DNA from: Ascarosepion bandense
Taxonomy: Eukaryota > Mollusca > Cephalopoda > Sepiida > Sepiidae
Direction: 5' to 3'
NCBI GenBank assembly: GCA_037127315.1
Contig: JBBBDQ010000913.1
Span: 7,187,001-7,251,000, forward strand
DNA length: 64,000 nucleotides
Shown here piece after piece: positions 30,803-42,619 of the stretch (positions within the stretch are counted from its first letter, which is position 1; each line of letters opens with the position of its first letter). Below the pieces are notes generated by a model. The model was not told the origin of the DNA. It did not search any database and saw nothing but the letters and a program-made list of their open reading frames with translations. The position numbers were made by a program, and so were the translations under genes.

Positions 30803-31080
30803 TTTTTGCTCTACGTCACTGCCTCTTGGTTAATCCTTTTTGGTTAGTTTTGTATCGAGCACTTTTCTTTCTTAGTGGTTCGTTCCGTTTGAGGGTTTTT
30901 TTTCTTTGCTGTGAAGTACTGTATGTATTGTCGGTGCTCTGCAGTTTTCTTTTTTTTCCCCTCATTGTCCAAAGCTTTATAGCGGCGGACGATAACGGAA
31001 TTAGATTCTGCCGGTTATTCGTGGTCCTAAAAAATTACTTGTGTAAGATTTTAAGATTTGGATACGTACAGAGTCGATTT

Positions 31081-31082
<2 letters not shown>
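30803..31082 (+). other. Unassigned sequence following the palindrome
   Basis: The palindrome arm continues into an open frame with pyrimidine-rich codons and no domain. The stretch CTTGGTTAATCCTTTTTGG has a weak counterpart after the palindrome at 63.8-63.92 kb (ATTAAGCGTTTTTTGG), so both may belong to one repeat family. Confidence 0.4.

Positions 31083-31123
<41 letters not shown>
31083..31123. repeat. (TA)n array
   Basis: 20 TA units. Confidence 0.95.
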
Positions 31124-31125
<2 letters not shown>

Positions 31126-31479
31126 TAAACAGGGACTTGTACCCACAGATTTAACAAAGAGACTTAAATAAAGTTGACTTCATCATGTAGACTTTAGGAC
31201 CCTTTCAGCCAACACATTATCAAAGGTGCTTGTTGGCGTTTTTGTTAATAATAGACAGGACACGAAAATTACTTACGGAAGGGAAAGTTGGAACACGTTT
31301 AAAAGTATAATTTTAATGAAGAAATAATTAAAATGTAAGGGGACAGACAGAAAGAGCATTTCATTCGCTCCTTACGATTGTTGGAGAGATTGTTAGTTTT
31401 TCTTTTTCTATTTAAATTATTTTGTGGAACTGTATGTTTACACCTCCCTTACACAGCTTTCTCATTGACAAATGTTCAT

Positions 31480-31945
31480 GCAAATGGTGAATACACTACC
31501 TTCTGATATGTTCAACTCCTCTGCTATCTCACGCAACTTCAATTTACGATCGGCCAATACAAGTTTGGAGAATTTTTTGGTGTTTTCCTTGACAACTGCC
31601 GATTTTGGACGACCTTAGCGTTTAGCATCATTTGTGTCTGTACGACCGCATTTAAAGTCAGTATACCACCTCTTAATCGTTGTTTCCGACGAAGCTGAAT
31701 CCGAATAACACTTATTAAGCCATTGCTTTGCTTGAACAATATTTTTTCCCATCAGAAAGTAATGCCTTATCAACACATGAAATTAAGATTTTTCCATTGT
31801 TTTGAAAATTTGCTTCACTTAAATAACTGTAATTTGTAAACTAAGAATCCGATTTGGTCCAGATTTTTTCATGTGCCATTTCAAGGTTAATTATATTAGT
31901 GGCGCCAACTATATATCAGGCTCGGGACTTATTGAGTGATGTGTT
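31480..31945 (-). pseudogene. Mariner transposase, N-terminal DNA-binding part
   Basis: Minus strand across two frames: HYFLMGKNIVQAKQWLNKCY, SASSETTIKRWYTDFKCGRT, then GRPKSAVVKENTKKFSKLVL and ADRKLKLREIAEELNISEGS. These are the two helix-turn-helix units and the GRP linker of mariner (DD34D) transposases. Upstream ACTCAATAAGTCCCGAGCCT may belong to the terminal repeat. The catalytic domain is missing and stops interrupt the frame. Confidence 0.8.
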
Positions 31946-31997
31946 ACATATATATTTTATTTCTATATGAAACTTTTACACGTACACACACGCACAT

Positions 31998-31998
<1 letters not shown>

Positions 31999-32064
<66 letters not shown>
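31999..32064. repeat. (CA)n array
   Basis: 33 CA units. Confidence 0.95.
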
Positions 32065-32066
<2 letters not shown>

Positions 32067-32250
32067 TGTGTGTGTGTACAAAATATAAAAATTCTCAGTT
32101 ATAATCTGAGGCAAGGAGTAGTAGAAATAAAAAAAGAAGACAAAAGGAAAACTATATTTTTCTCGCCTACGCGTCTCGTCCACTGACGGACTTCATTAAG
32201 GTAAAGAAATGTAACTAATTTTATTTTAAATAAAGTATATATAAACATTT

Positions 32251-32560
32251 ACATGTGCGTTGTGGTGGAGATGATATAGGTTCGGAACGAGAAATCGAGG
32301 AGTAAAGTTCGAATTCCAGTTGAATTCGTTGCATTCACTTACACGCAAATACTCTCGGAAAGGTATTAATCCGTCGCTTCTCCCTCCAGCTATGGGTTAA
32401 ATAGTAAGTTTAGATTTGGTTCTGTAGCCTTGGCTGGCATCCAGTCTACCGCAAAATGTAATGGCAACCTAATACGAGAAAATCTTCTGCCCAGTCATAT
32501 CTCTTTGGAGACATGATCGCCCAAGCCTGTATCACGTATGACACTTAACTAACTGACTGA
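32251..32560 (+). repeat. tRNA-derived SINE, full length
   Basis: Head GTGCGTTGTGGTGGAGATGA to the (TGAC)n-like tail. Confidence 0.8.
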
Positions 32561-32599
32561 TCTATAAACAAAAAGTTGTTGGCTATTGAAAATAACGCT

Positions 32600-33062
32600 C
32601 ATAAAGTATTCATAAGATCAGCTGAAATTATTTATATATTTAAAAAAACCAACATATTTTATACACGAAGAGAATTTTTTCATGTACAGTATATTGTTGT
32701 CGTAAGATAATGGAAATTAACCGTGTTCTTTTGAGTTTTTATATGTTTTGTAGTATATGTTGGCTTGGAAAGTATTGTTTCTTTTGGAAATGGTGAGATT
32801 GAGAAAAACCGGGACGTAGATTTATATTTGGGGGATATTTGATGGCGGCATTTTCGTTGATTTTCCTTCTGAGTAAATTATTTTCACTTTTGATGAGCAT
32901 GGCATTTTTAGGTCGAAATTCTGGTCAAATTTACTTCTGTGTATGACAATTGTATTTGTTAAATTATTATTTATGAGGTTTCTTCTGTGTTCATACATAT
33001 GTTTTTAGTTTTATTTCTGCATGTTTTTCCAATGTATTGTGAGTAAAAGTTTTGACAACTTA
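32600..33062 (-). pseudogene. Penelope-like element: GIY-YIG domain and C terminus
   Basis: Minus strand: CQNFYSQYIGKTCRNKTKNI, then (frame change) MYEHRRNLINNNLTNTIVIH, RSKFDQNFDLKNAMLIKSEN. YIGKT and the R..EH spacing fit GIY-YIG. Probably the 3' part of the element whose RT part lies at 34290-34700, with later insertions between. Confidence 0.7.
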
Positions 33063-33553
33063 TCTAAACTTATTTATAAATGGAACTTTGTCTGTGTGTC
33101 TGTTACCTATAGACTCCGAAACGGCTGAACCGATTTTCTTGAAAATTTACACAGTTGTACTATAAGCGTCTGCGAGTGTTCTTAGCTAGGTTTTGTGTCG
33201 AAGTACCCCCGATAAATATCGAAAATTGATAATCGAAAAAATCGGGTTATAGAAAGCGTGGTCCGATTTTAATAAAATTTGATACACTTATAGACAAAGA
33301 CATAAGAAACGATATTCAGAAGTTTCAAGGTTGCAGTTCTTACAATAGTGCAGAAAATTTGATATCGATACCAGGAAATCAAAATTTGACTTACATCCAC
33401 TCATTTTTCTTTCAGTCTACAGTTTCGCTTTAACTGGAAACAACTATTGCTTTTTAGTCTTTCGTGCCAATGTCCAAAGAGTCTGAGCTACAGGACCATG
33501 GATTAGTTTTAAAGCTTTCGTTACACCCGAGCAACGCCGGGCTATACTGTTAG
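33063..33553 (+). mobile_element. Non-autonomous Helitron, internally deleted
   Basis: Start TCTAAACTTATTTATAAATG; the terminal tetranucleotide is TTAG instead of CTAG. The segment from the central TA run to the GATATCGATACC region is deleted. Confidence 0.8.
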
Positions 33554-33711
33554 TTCTATATATGTCTGCTTCTCAGTTATTATTGTCATGTTTTTTTTTT
33601 TTCTTTTTTTAGTTTTTAGATCTGATCGTATTCATAATAGTTTTGGTGGTGGTTGTGACTATTTGGATGCTATTTAAGTTATTCTGGACAGTTGATTTTC
33701 TAAGAGTCGCG

Positions 33712-33832
33712 TAGATATGGCACAAAGCCTTAAGTATCGGATACCCAGTGAGGATCGCACTCACTACACAGTTGTAGTAGGTTCTAACGAGACAAGCTTG
33801 CTAACCATTACACCACGTCGAGGTACCAAAGT
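33712..33832 (-). repeat. tRNA-like repeat, family 2
   Basis: Minus strand: CGTGGTGTAATGGTTAGCAA (box A region), TTGTCTCGTTAGAAC and a box-B-like GTGCGATCCTCACTGGG. Confidence 0.6.
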
Positions 33833-33837
33833 TGTTT

Positions 33838-34285
33838 TTTTTAAAATCATCTCACCCCAAGCAAGGCATTCCACTGCCACTACTGCGCATGGGGTTACAT
33901 AGAAGAAGGTAAAGAGAAGGAGTGGTTAGACATAGGGAATGTCAGGAGGAAGGTGACAGATGAGTAAGGATAGCGAGGATGAGGGTTGGGCAGATGGGAA
34001 GAGTGTTTGATAGAATGGAAGCAGGTTAGTGTGTTAGGAGGTGTCTATTGACCTTACATTTAAACTCCTGGAGATTGTAGCCGTCGGGGAAGCAATCGTG
34101 TGGAAAAGAATTCCACAGTCGGGAAGTGCGAGGAAAGAAACTGTTGGAGTAGAAGTTACGGCTGCATTTTATCGGTTTCACTGTAAAAGGGTGGGATCTG
34201 GTTGCTAATCTAGTATCACGTTCAAATTCGTATTTAGAGGGCACCAGTGATCTAAGTTCATCGGAGCAGAAGTTTTGGATAGTGG
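33838..34285 (-). pseudogene. Jockey/Nimbus-like LINE, C-terminal end
   Basis: Minus strand: KYEFERDTRLATRSHPFTVK, CSRNFYSNSFFPRTSRLWNS, FPDGYNLQEFKCKVNRHLL and then the 3' UTR to 33838. 5' truncated. The frame is intact over 72 codons, so this is one of the younger copies. Confidence 0.8.
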
Positions 34286-34705
34286 ATGTTGGTAGGTAGC
34301 ATTGTGGTTAATGCTATTTATGTTGGGATTGTGCATTTTATGCGCCTTTCTTTTTGTGTTGTGAATAAAGTGATATAAACATTGTAGGTTTTTGAATGTG
34401 TTTTCTGTGTATGTTTCTTCATTGGGTAAATGTTAGAGGCTAACAAATTCTTAAAGCTCTTAAACAGAAAACTATAATTATACCAGATTAAATTTTAAAG
34501 GAGTGCTTTGAGTAGAAACTGATCAGGCCATTTTTGTTGGTACATTCCCGAGTTGGGTTCGTTATTGTTTTTGCGTACTGTGATATCTAGGAAGGGAAAG
34601 TACGATTAGTTTCAGTTTCAAAGATAAAGTCTATTGTAGGTTCAGCGCTATTAATATTTTTGACAAAATCGCGTAGGCGAAAATATAGTTTTCCTCTTGT
34701 CTTCT
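34286..34705 (-). pseudogene. Penelope-like element: RT C-terminal region
   Basis: Minus strand: LRDFVKNINSAEPTIDFIFE, TETNRTFPFLDITVRKNNNE. The I.F..E.E....PFLD..V.R block follows the catalytic box in Penelope-like RTs. Frameshifted downstream. Bounded by a (CTAT)n(TA)n array at its 5' side. Confidence 0.7.
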
Positions 34706-34717
34706 TTTTCAAACCCA

Positions 34718-34764
<47 letters not shown>

Positions 34765-34785
34765 ATATATATATATATATATATG
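34718..34785. repeat. (CTAT)n(TA)n array
   Basis: Compound microsatellite. Confidence 0.95.
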
Positions 34786-35026
34786 GAATATTGTTTAAAA
34801 TGTTCTATACTTATTAGTGAAACGTGACCAGTATCAGGGATAGAGCGTGTATAGACATAAAATCAACAATATGGTTTGTAGTTTTATGATTATCAGAACA
34901 CGTAACACTTTTCTTTGCGTATAGACCATTGAAAGTTCATAGTAAGTTTAAGTATTTTTTAGAACTAATATTTATACGTGCATGATTATCTCTCTCTCTC
35001 CCTATATATATATATATATATATATG

Positions 35027-35470
35027 CGTGTTAGGATACGAACAGCGAGACAAAGTGAAAAACCTTTAGAGTCAACACGTTTTGCCTAGAGTGTGCTATT
35101 TAAGCGCGTTTCATATTGGAATGAAAACTCTCTTCTGATTATTATTTAACTCACCGCAAAATGAATTTTGAATTTATAAATGCCAGTCAGATCAGAAAGG
35201 AGAAGGATTCTCTAAAAAAAAAAAAATTAATTGAAAGTGCGCTGATCTCGACGATAAATCACAGACCTGATCATCTCAAAACCAATAGTAACAAAATATG
35301 GCATACGAAAAAAACAAAAAACAAAACAAACAAACTAAAAAACAGAGATCTACTCATAGTGGAATAATTTTTAATCCGACAATATTAACGGCTTCAGATC
35401 AAAAAAGCACTTTTCGGATCTGATTAGGTAAAGTAATTGCATCTTTTCCTAAAAAAATCAATAAGTGATA
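35027..35470. repeat. Unclassified repeat X, copy 1
   Basis: Shares ATTGAAAGTGCGCTGA, ATCTCAAAACCAATAGTAAC, AGAGATCTACTC and TCGGATCTGATTAGGTAAA with 38470-39010. Both copies lie between (TA)n arrays. No coding domain. Confidence 0.65.
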
Positions 35471-35542
35471 GCCTATCTATAGTGAAAATAAATTATATGT
35501 TAAGTTATCTTATTCATACTCAGAGTTTCACGGAGATGACGT

Positions 35543-35627
35543 TCACTTTTCAGGAGACTTGATAGTAAACGATCTTCTGGTTAGTGGCTTTAATCTCCAC
35601 AAAACACACACGATAAGTGAAGTGAAC

Positions 35628-35683
<56 letters not shown>

Positions 35684-37052
35684 TTCTATAAAAAGAAAAG
35701 TGTATTTTATCGCATATATTTGTTTTATCCTTTCGTATAGGTTTTCTTCCAGGTAAGCTAATGTTAGGGTGGTATATGTTGGTGCCATTTTCGTTTCTAT
35801 TGCAGTACCTAAGGTTTGGACATAGTTTTTGTTGTGAAATTCAGAGGTGTTATTGTTTAGAATTAGGTCTATATTATTGATGATGAATTCTTTGGTGAAT
35901 CTGGGGTGTAGTATTTCTGGATGTTTTTCAATCCAGAGTGACATCGCTGTTTATCTAACTCATCGTTTATGTTGATACATAGGCTACTGATGCCAAATAT
36001 TGCCATAAGTTTTCCTGGATCTACTTTTCGTGGTATGGAGCTAAGAAAGTGAATATAATCACTGATGTAGCTTTTAATCTGCTTATTAAATGGCTGTAGA
36101 ATTAGGTCCATTAGTCTGAATCTAAACTCACTGGGATTTGGAATGCTAATGCATTCAGATTTTTGTGTCTGGGCAGCTCTTTTTATTTCACTTGATTTGC
36201 GAACTTTTGGTAGTCCGTAAAAATTGCTAGTTTTGGTATGAATTTTAATAGGACATCGTTTCTTTTCTTGTTAATATCTTATTATGTGTTGTGCAGAATT
36301 TGTTAATATTTGATATATTATTTATGGCTATGTTAATGTCGATTAATCAGTAGTTGTTCTTATCATCTAGTGCTTCTAGAATTTTTGTTTTATAATATAT
36401 TTTGTCCATGATCACTAGAAAACTGCCTTTATCTTCTTCCTTTATAATTATGTTGTTATTTCTCTGGATGCTCTCTAAGGCTAGTCTTTGTTTGTATGTA
36501 AGTTTGTTGAATGGCTTGGATTTTTCTTGTAGGTCAATGTTCCAGAGTTTTCAAAAAATGTATTTAGTTCGTTTGTATTATTATTTTTGATTGGGAAGAA
36601 ATTGGATTTACTTCTTTTTATTATTAACGAATCATCTGTAACGTTTCCGTTATTATTAAAAGTTTCTTTTAGTCTGAGTTTGCGTTCAAATACTCTAAGT
36701 TTTTTTAGGCTTGTTATATTGCTTTTCGGAGCAGGACAGAACTTTTGGCCTAATTTTAATAGGTCAATTTCGTCCTTTGTAAGTGTATGTGTGGATAAGT
36801 TTATTATTTTGGGTTTTGTGCCATGTAAACTGGTTTTCTTGTTCGAACTGGGCTATCTAAAAAATAAAGGTTGTTTTTTTTTACTACATATTCTGGGTTT
36901 TCTAAGGGATAATCTCTCTCTATACGTTTCGGGTTTTCTGGCCATTGAGAGTTTCTCTTGATAAAATTTGGGTTGATGATTCTAACTTGGTTGATTTTTA
37001 CAATTTGATACATTTGTATATACTCTTCATAGATATATGAGTGTGTGAACAC
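35543..37052 (-). pseudogene. Penelope-like reverse transcriptase, N-terminal and core part
   Basis: Minus strand, several frames: TYKQRLALESIQRNNNIIIK then EEDKGSFLVIMDKIYYKTKI (the K.ADKG..VVV block of Penelope-like RTs), PFNKQIKSYISDYIHFLSSI, IFGISSLCININDEL (first catalytic box, the usual Asp replaced), HNKNYVQTLGTAIETKMAPT (Q..GTAMGTKMAP) and LAYLEENLYE. A (TA)n array at 35630-35681 cuts the frame before the IDD box. The beginning near 37052 is uncertain. Confidence 0.8.
35630..35681. repeat. (TA)n array inside the Penelope-like RT
   Basis: 26 TA units replacing the expected continuation of the RT. Confidence 0.95.
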
Positions 37053-37233
37053 AATAATTAAATGTGGCTATAAATAGATGATTGTATGTATGTATAATAC
37101 ATTTTTATGTACACACGCAAATATATATAAATATGGACATATCTATAGGGAAATATACGTATGTATGTGGGGATGTGTGCAAGTATGCAAATATATATGT
37201 GTAATTTGTGAGTATGTGTGAGAATTGTTAGTA

Positions 37234-37965
37234 TCTAAATCTAAACTTATTTACAAATGGAACTTTGTATATGTGTGTGTGTGTGTGTGTGAGTATCTGT
37301 GTGTCCGTTATCTATAGAATCCGAAACGGCTGAACCGATTTTCTTGAAAATATACACAGTTGTACTATAAACGTCTGCGAGTGTTCTTAGCTAGGTTTGT
37401 GTCGAGGTACCCCTGATAAATATCGAAAATCGATAATCGAAAAAATGGGGTGATAGAAGGAGTGGTCCGATTTTAATCAAATTTGATACACTCATAGACA
37501 AAGGCATAAGAAACGATATTCCCAAGTTTCAAGGTTGCAGTTCTGATAATAGTGCAGAAAATCGATAATATATATATATAAAGTAACATGTTTGTGTGTG
37601 TGTCTGTATATCTACCTGTATATCTGTATTTTTCAGCCTTTTTATTTTAGTTTTTGATTCGGGTTTGGCTCTAAGTAGGTATAATTGTAGTTCTTAGTCT
37701 CAGCCATGATACCATTTACTCAGAGGACTTATTTAGCCTTCAAAATTCAGTTTACGACGAAAAAACGTATTTGATATCGATACCAGGAAATCAAAATTTG
37801 ACTTACATCCATTCATTTTTCTTTCAGTCTACGGTTTCGCTTTAACTGGAAACAACTATTGCTTTTTAGTCTTTCGTGCCAACGTCCAAAGAGTCTGAGC
37901 TCCAGGACTATGGATTAGTTTTAAAGCTTTCATTACACCCGAGCAACGGCGGGCTATACTGCTAG
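37234..37965 (+). mobile_element. Non-autonomous Helitron, full length
   Basis: TCTAAATCTAAACTTATTTA start, CTAG end at 37965, A/T flanks. Confidence 0.85.
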
Positions 37966-38428
37966 TATTTAAATATATGTAGTACTATTTATACACGTGG
38001 AAATCCCGTCTTTATAAAAATATGTATGTGACTATACGAACGCAATGATTTATATGTAAGCATGGATATGTAAGTTTGTAGGTATATGTAAGTATAAACA
38101 CAGACGTATTTGTATGTAGATATGTGGTCTATGGACATATAGTATATACGTATCTATGAGATTGGGAGTGGGCGTATAATGACTTTATGGTCACCATCCA
38201 AGAAAGATGGCCTCTTTACGACTGGTCTAGATCCCTGAGATAACGTAAATGTCTCTGTTTTTAAATATTTTTACTTGTTTTCCTCTTCATTTTAAGGAAA
38301 TGATTATTACGTTAAACACTTTTTGTAACGAATGGAACGAATATTGTGTAGTCTGATGAAATGAGCTAATTTAGCTCATAGAAATGAATTATAATTCATA
38401 ACTAATCTAAATGACGTGTTTAGTTTTC

Positions 38429-38432
<4 letters not shown>
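37966..38432. other. No recognisable gene
   Basis: TATG-rich low-complexity sequence, then unassigned DNA to a (TA)n at 38433-38462. Confidence 0.4.
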
Positions 38433-38466
<34 letters not shown>

Positions 38467-38469
38467 CAA

Positions 38470-39010
38470 AAGGGCAAGAGAGAAAGAGAGAGTATGTCAA
38501 CACAGAGTGGCGATAGTCTGTTTTATTCTTAAACGCAATCTTCGGGTTATGCAAATTGTTCTTAAAGATACCGCTAGGTGTTGACCTCAATGTTCATTTT
38601 ATATTTGCATACAGTCCATCTCTGATATTGAGCACTTTTACCCATAAATATAGCACGCCTTGAAACTATGGAGAAAAATAAAAATTTATTGAAAGTACGC
38701 TGACCTCACAATACTCGAGATCAATCGTAGAATAGGCGTGTACATAATATCACTGATTATCTCAAAATCAATAGTAACAAAATCTTTATAGAAGAAAAAA
38801 AATGCCCCCAAAACAGAAATCTACTCGGAGTGGGCAAATCTAAAATCCGACAGCGTTATCGGCTACAAAACAAAAACAAAAAACAAAAAAAAACAAACAA
38901 AAAACAAAAAAAAAACAAAAAAAAAACAAAAAAAAAACAACAACAAAAAAGCAAAAATATTTGTTGGATCTGATTAGGTAAATTTATTGCTCCTTTTCTT
39001 AAAAAGATTC
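38470..39010. repeat. Unclassified repeat X, copy 2, with decayed hammerhead-like end
   Basis: Homologous to 35027-35470. On the minus strand 38565-38510 read CCGAAGATTGCGTTTAAGAA then AAAACAGACTATC: a decayed hammerhead-like core (CUGAAGA...GAAAC in consensus with 41.2 kb). An A-rich AAAAACAAA array is at 38868-38950. Confidence 0.55.
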
Positions 39011-39194
39011 AACCACAGGTTCTTGACACACTGTTTTATCTTTCTTTTCAACTTGAAGATGCTTACATAGTACACGTCAGAGAAACGCATTATCTGTAAA
39101 AGTTTTTCACGTTGTCTCTCTCTCTCTCTCGCTATATATATATATATATATATATATAAATCAGAAAGGTGGGCGTTGTTCCAAAATTAGTATA

Positions 39195-39484
39195 GAAGAA
39201 AAAATTTCGAGAGGCCGTGATCGTTTTGTTTAAAGTGTAAATTTATTGTCGCTATTACTATTAATATTACTTGCTTTTTCTATGATATATTAAGTGTCCA
39301 TGATGATATTTTTGTCGTTACATGTGTTTCGAATCTAAAATTGACTCTCTTCAGGTGAATAAACTTGTGACTTTACATATCAAGATCTGTTTGTTTTTCT
39401 GATGGCCAAAGTATCGTGTATATATAGAGATACATCTTTTACACTTTAAACAAAACGTTCACGGCTTCTCGAACTTTTTTCTTC
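39195..39484. mobile_element. MITE-B, uninterrupted copy
   Basis: Left GAAGAAAAAATTTCGAGAGG... and right (inverted) GAAGAAAAAAGTTCGAGAAG..., each about 45 bp, with GTTTTGTTTAAAGTGTAAA in both arms. Confidence 0.75.
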
Positions 39485-39563
39485 GGTGTTCATTTGTGGC
39501 TATTCTGTCTTAAACGTTTAACGTGTGTGGTTATGAGTTAAATGGAATGTGTTCCTTTTAACA

Positions 39564-40625
39564 ATGACAGGATATTCATATCGGGAGCAGGCAGACATGA
39601 TTTTTACCTACTGTCGCGTGAAAGGTAATGGATTAGAGGTTGGACGGTTGTATCAGATTGCGTTTCAAGACCGAAGGTAGCAGAGTCATCCAAACATTGC
39701 TTCTGTTTATCGTCGCCTTTCTAAGACAATATCGTGGCATCACAAATTATGGATCAAAGAAACCGAGATCCGCTTTTACGCCTAACCAAGATGAACAAAT
39801 TTTACAGGCTATCGGAAACGATTCAGGTATTACTACACGTCAAGTAGACCTAGCATGTCGTATATCTAATGGTACCACATGGAGGTTACTTCAAGAGAAG
39901 AATCATTTGCAATGTGTGCAGAGTATTTTGTCCTCTGATCACTCACCACGCGAAAACTTTTACCGATGGTTTATTTCACAAACGTTTGATCCGTTGTTTG
40001 TCTGTTCATTCTTGTTTACGGATGAGATCACATTTGGAAGAGATTGAATAGCAAATTTACTCAACCAATATTTGTAGACGGATCGTAGTCCCCATGACAA
40101 AATAAGGGGTAGACACCATGATCAGTTTACGATTAACATGGGTAGGTGACTCTCTGGTAGGTCCATATGTTCTCCCAGCACGTCTTACAGTGGCTCTCTA
40201 CAGAAACTTTATTTGGAACACACTTCCAGACCTGCTAGAGGATGTACTCCTGCTAATATGAAGACGCACGTGGTTCATATATGATGGGACTTCATCACAT
40301 TTTAGTCACATAGTTTGCGATGCACTGACATCTACCATAAAAGATGAATAGGTAGGTGAGGGTTGATTCCATCGCCTGCACGTTTTCCCGACCTTCAATC
40401 CTTTGGATTTTTTTATCCGCGGGGCCAACTAAAACAATCGATGTATGCAGCAGACGTTGCTGATGCAGAGACACTTCACGAACGTGTCATGGGGTCTGCG
40501 AAATCATTCGATACCGTTTGGGATTATTTAAAGTAATATGCCAGTCAATGATCCGACGGGTGCATGCATGTGTAGAAGAAAGTGGAGAGCATGTTGAACA
40601 TTTATTAGAAGCTGTTGTGATGAGT
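39564..40625 (+). pseudogene. Tc1/mariner-superfamily transposase relic
   Basis: From ATG at 39564: MTGYSYREQADMIFTYCRVK, GNGLEVGRLYQIAF, then frame changes and FTPNQDEQILQAIGNDSGIT with TRQVDLACRISNGTTWRLLQ (helix-turn-helix), CSFLFTDEITFGRD (first catalytic D), VGPYVLPARLT, YRNFIWNTLPDLLEDV, FIYDGTSSHFS (second D region), FPTFNPLDFF (third) and QSMIRRVHACVEESGEHVEH at the end. The order matches a family widespread in arthropods that pairs an N-terminal homeodomain-like region with DDE catalysis. Stops and frameshifts make it dead. Confidence 0.8.
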
Positions 40626-40882
40626 CACGACAACTGTCTTTTAGTCATATGTTTATATGGACATTTTATCTTGTTTTGGTGTCAGAAATTTCCCCAAATT
40701 TTATAAAAGTATTTATGGATTGTATTTTGAATTGTACATTTAACAACGTTTACAGAACATTTTAAACTTAATAAATAAAAATGAAGGATTTACCAACGTA
40801 TGTTTACAATGACTTTAGTGCTTGTTTTGGTGTGAAGAACTCTCCACCCTCAAACTTTGTAAAAGTATTTTTGATCTACCTT

Positions 40883-40883
40883 T

Positions 40884-40923
<40 letters not shown>
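40883..40923. repeat. (TA)n(TG)n array
   Basis: Compound microsatellite. Confidence 0.95.
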
Positions 40924-40924
<1 letters not shown>

Positions 40925-41175
40925 TTTGGAAGCAATCTTTTTTACAAACATCTTTCATTAAATACATCCGACAAGGAAGATTTCATTAACTTTTTAATTT
41001 TTTTCCAGCATTTTTCTGTTTTGCTGTTTTGTAGGAGTAAGGGGGTATAAAAATTTTCCATAATTTTTAATGTTCCAAGCGCTTTTAGCTATTTTTGTAA
41101 CTATTTTCAATGGTGTTTTCTCTCGAGTGTTGTTATTGTTGCATTATGTCTTTACTATTACATCGTAATTTATTT
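40925..41175. repeat. Unclassified repeat Y, copy 1
   Basis: Shares ATCTTTCATTAAATAC, GACAAGGAAGATTT, AAGCGCTTT and TCTAGTGTTGTTATT-like blocks with 60945-61155. Both copies follow a microsatellite. Confidence 0.6.
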
Positions 41176-41187
41176 TTATGTTATATA

Positions 41188-41262
41188 GCTTGACAGCTGT
41201 GTTTAAGCATGAAACAGACTGTCGCCACTAAGTGTTGACCTTAGTGGCTATTTTAATATTTA
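41188..41262 (+). ncRNA. Decayed hammerhead-like motif
   Basis: TGTGTTTAAGCAT-GAAAC-AGACTGTC keeps stem III (ACAG/CTGT) and the GUC site, but the CUGANGA block is damaged (CTTGACAG). Downstream GCCACTAAG/CTTAGTGGC forms a perfect hairpin. Related to 38510-38565 on the other strand. Confidence 0.4.
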
Positions 41263-41454
41263 CAAGTGTTGATCAGTAAGTCTGTTACTTTACAAGTTTA
41301 TTAGATTAATTTCTTAACCAGATATTTATTAGCAGAATTTTTTACTGTGGAATATTGGATCTCTTAGACTGATTTTAACTACTGAATTAAGTGCATTGAT
41401 AAAGGATAATATTTTGGCAAAAATTCTTGATAGAGAAGCGTCTGTAATGTTAGT

Positions 41455-41885
41455 GGTCCTGACCTGGCATCTCACTATCTCACCGCAGTGACGCGGCTTC
41501 GCTTTGTCTTTTCTATATTTTCATGACAGTTGTTCTAATGAGCTTTCCTTTTGGGTACCTCAACCGAATGAATTTAAGTGTACTTACTAGACTGGCAATT
41601 AGGTCTCATCGTTTTACTGTTGAAATAGATGGCTGTAACCGTAAGTTCTATTTTAATAATTTATTTTTACTCTCGTAATTCTCGCCTGTGGAACTTGCTT
41701 CCGTTTTCACCTACGATCTTAAAAAATTAAACCTAACGTCAATCGCCATTTTGTCTTGACTCCTGTTTCTTCTTTTTTTTTACTAGAGGTTTTTCATTCT
41801 CTTTCACGAGCAGTAATTCATTTGCGTTTTAGCGACTTTATTGCCTTGCCTGTGGTGAAATGATTGAAAAATATTCTCTCTCCGG
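41455..41885 (+). pseudogene. Jockey-like LINE, C-terminal end
   Basis: Traces of TRLAIRSHRFTVE, FYFNNLFLLS.FSPVELASVF and the 3' UTR end TTATTGCCTTGCCTGTGGTG. Strongly mutated. Confidence 0.65.
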
Positions 41886-41891
41886 AATATA

Positions 41892-41941
41892 TCTATCTAA
41901 ACTTAATTATAAATGGAACTTTGTGTGTGTGTGTGTCTTGC

Positions 41942-41993
<52 letters not shown>

Positions 41994-42306
41994 CGATTTT
42001 CTGCACTATTATAAGAACTGCAACCTTGAAACTTCTGAATATAGTTTCTTATGTCTTTGTCTATGAGTGTATCAAATTTGATTAAAAATTTGATTAAAAT
42101 TTGATTAAAATCGAACCACTCCTTCTATAACCCGATTTTTTCGATTATCGATTTTCGATATTTATCGGGGTACCTTGACACAAAACCTAGCTAAGAACAC
42201 TCGCAGACGCTTATAGTAAAACTGTGTAAATTTTCAAGAAAATCGGTTCAGCCGTTTCGGAGTCTATAGGTAACGGACACACACGCACAAAGTTTCATTT
42301 ATTATC
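41892..42306. mobile_element. Helitron derivative with two 5' ends in inverted orientation
   Basis: The left edge is a plus-strand Helitron start (TCTATCTAAACTTAATTATA). After (GT)n and a TA array, the core follows reversed (CTATAACCCGATTTTTTCG) and ends with a second start on the minus strand (AAAGTTTCATTTATTATCTA). No CTAG hairpin end is present. Confidence 0.7.
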
Positions 42307-42619
42307 TAAAATTTTACTTAGCATTTCTTTTTTTTATAGCATTTGAGACAGAAAAGTAATTGTTAAAGGAAATCAATTCTGATGTTTTCACGCTTTTATG
42401 TTCACAATAAATAGTATTTCGCTGTATGATATTCAAATGCTTTTTTAAATAATATTCACCTAATACAAGGTCCAAGGGTCACTCAAGGTAGACGGTTTCT
42501 GTGCAGAGATTTATTAAAGTAAGAAAGTTAGACAGCTAATTCCAAACTTGAGGAGGTCAAGATTTAATTAGTGAATATCATTTCAGAGTACAGTCGGAGA
42601 CGTTAGAAATATAGTACGG

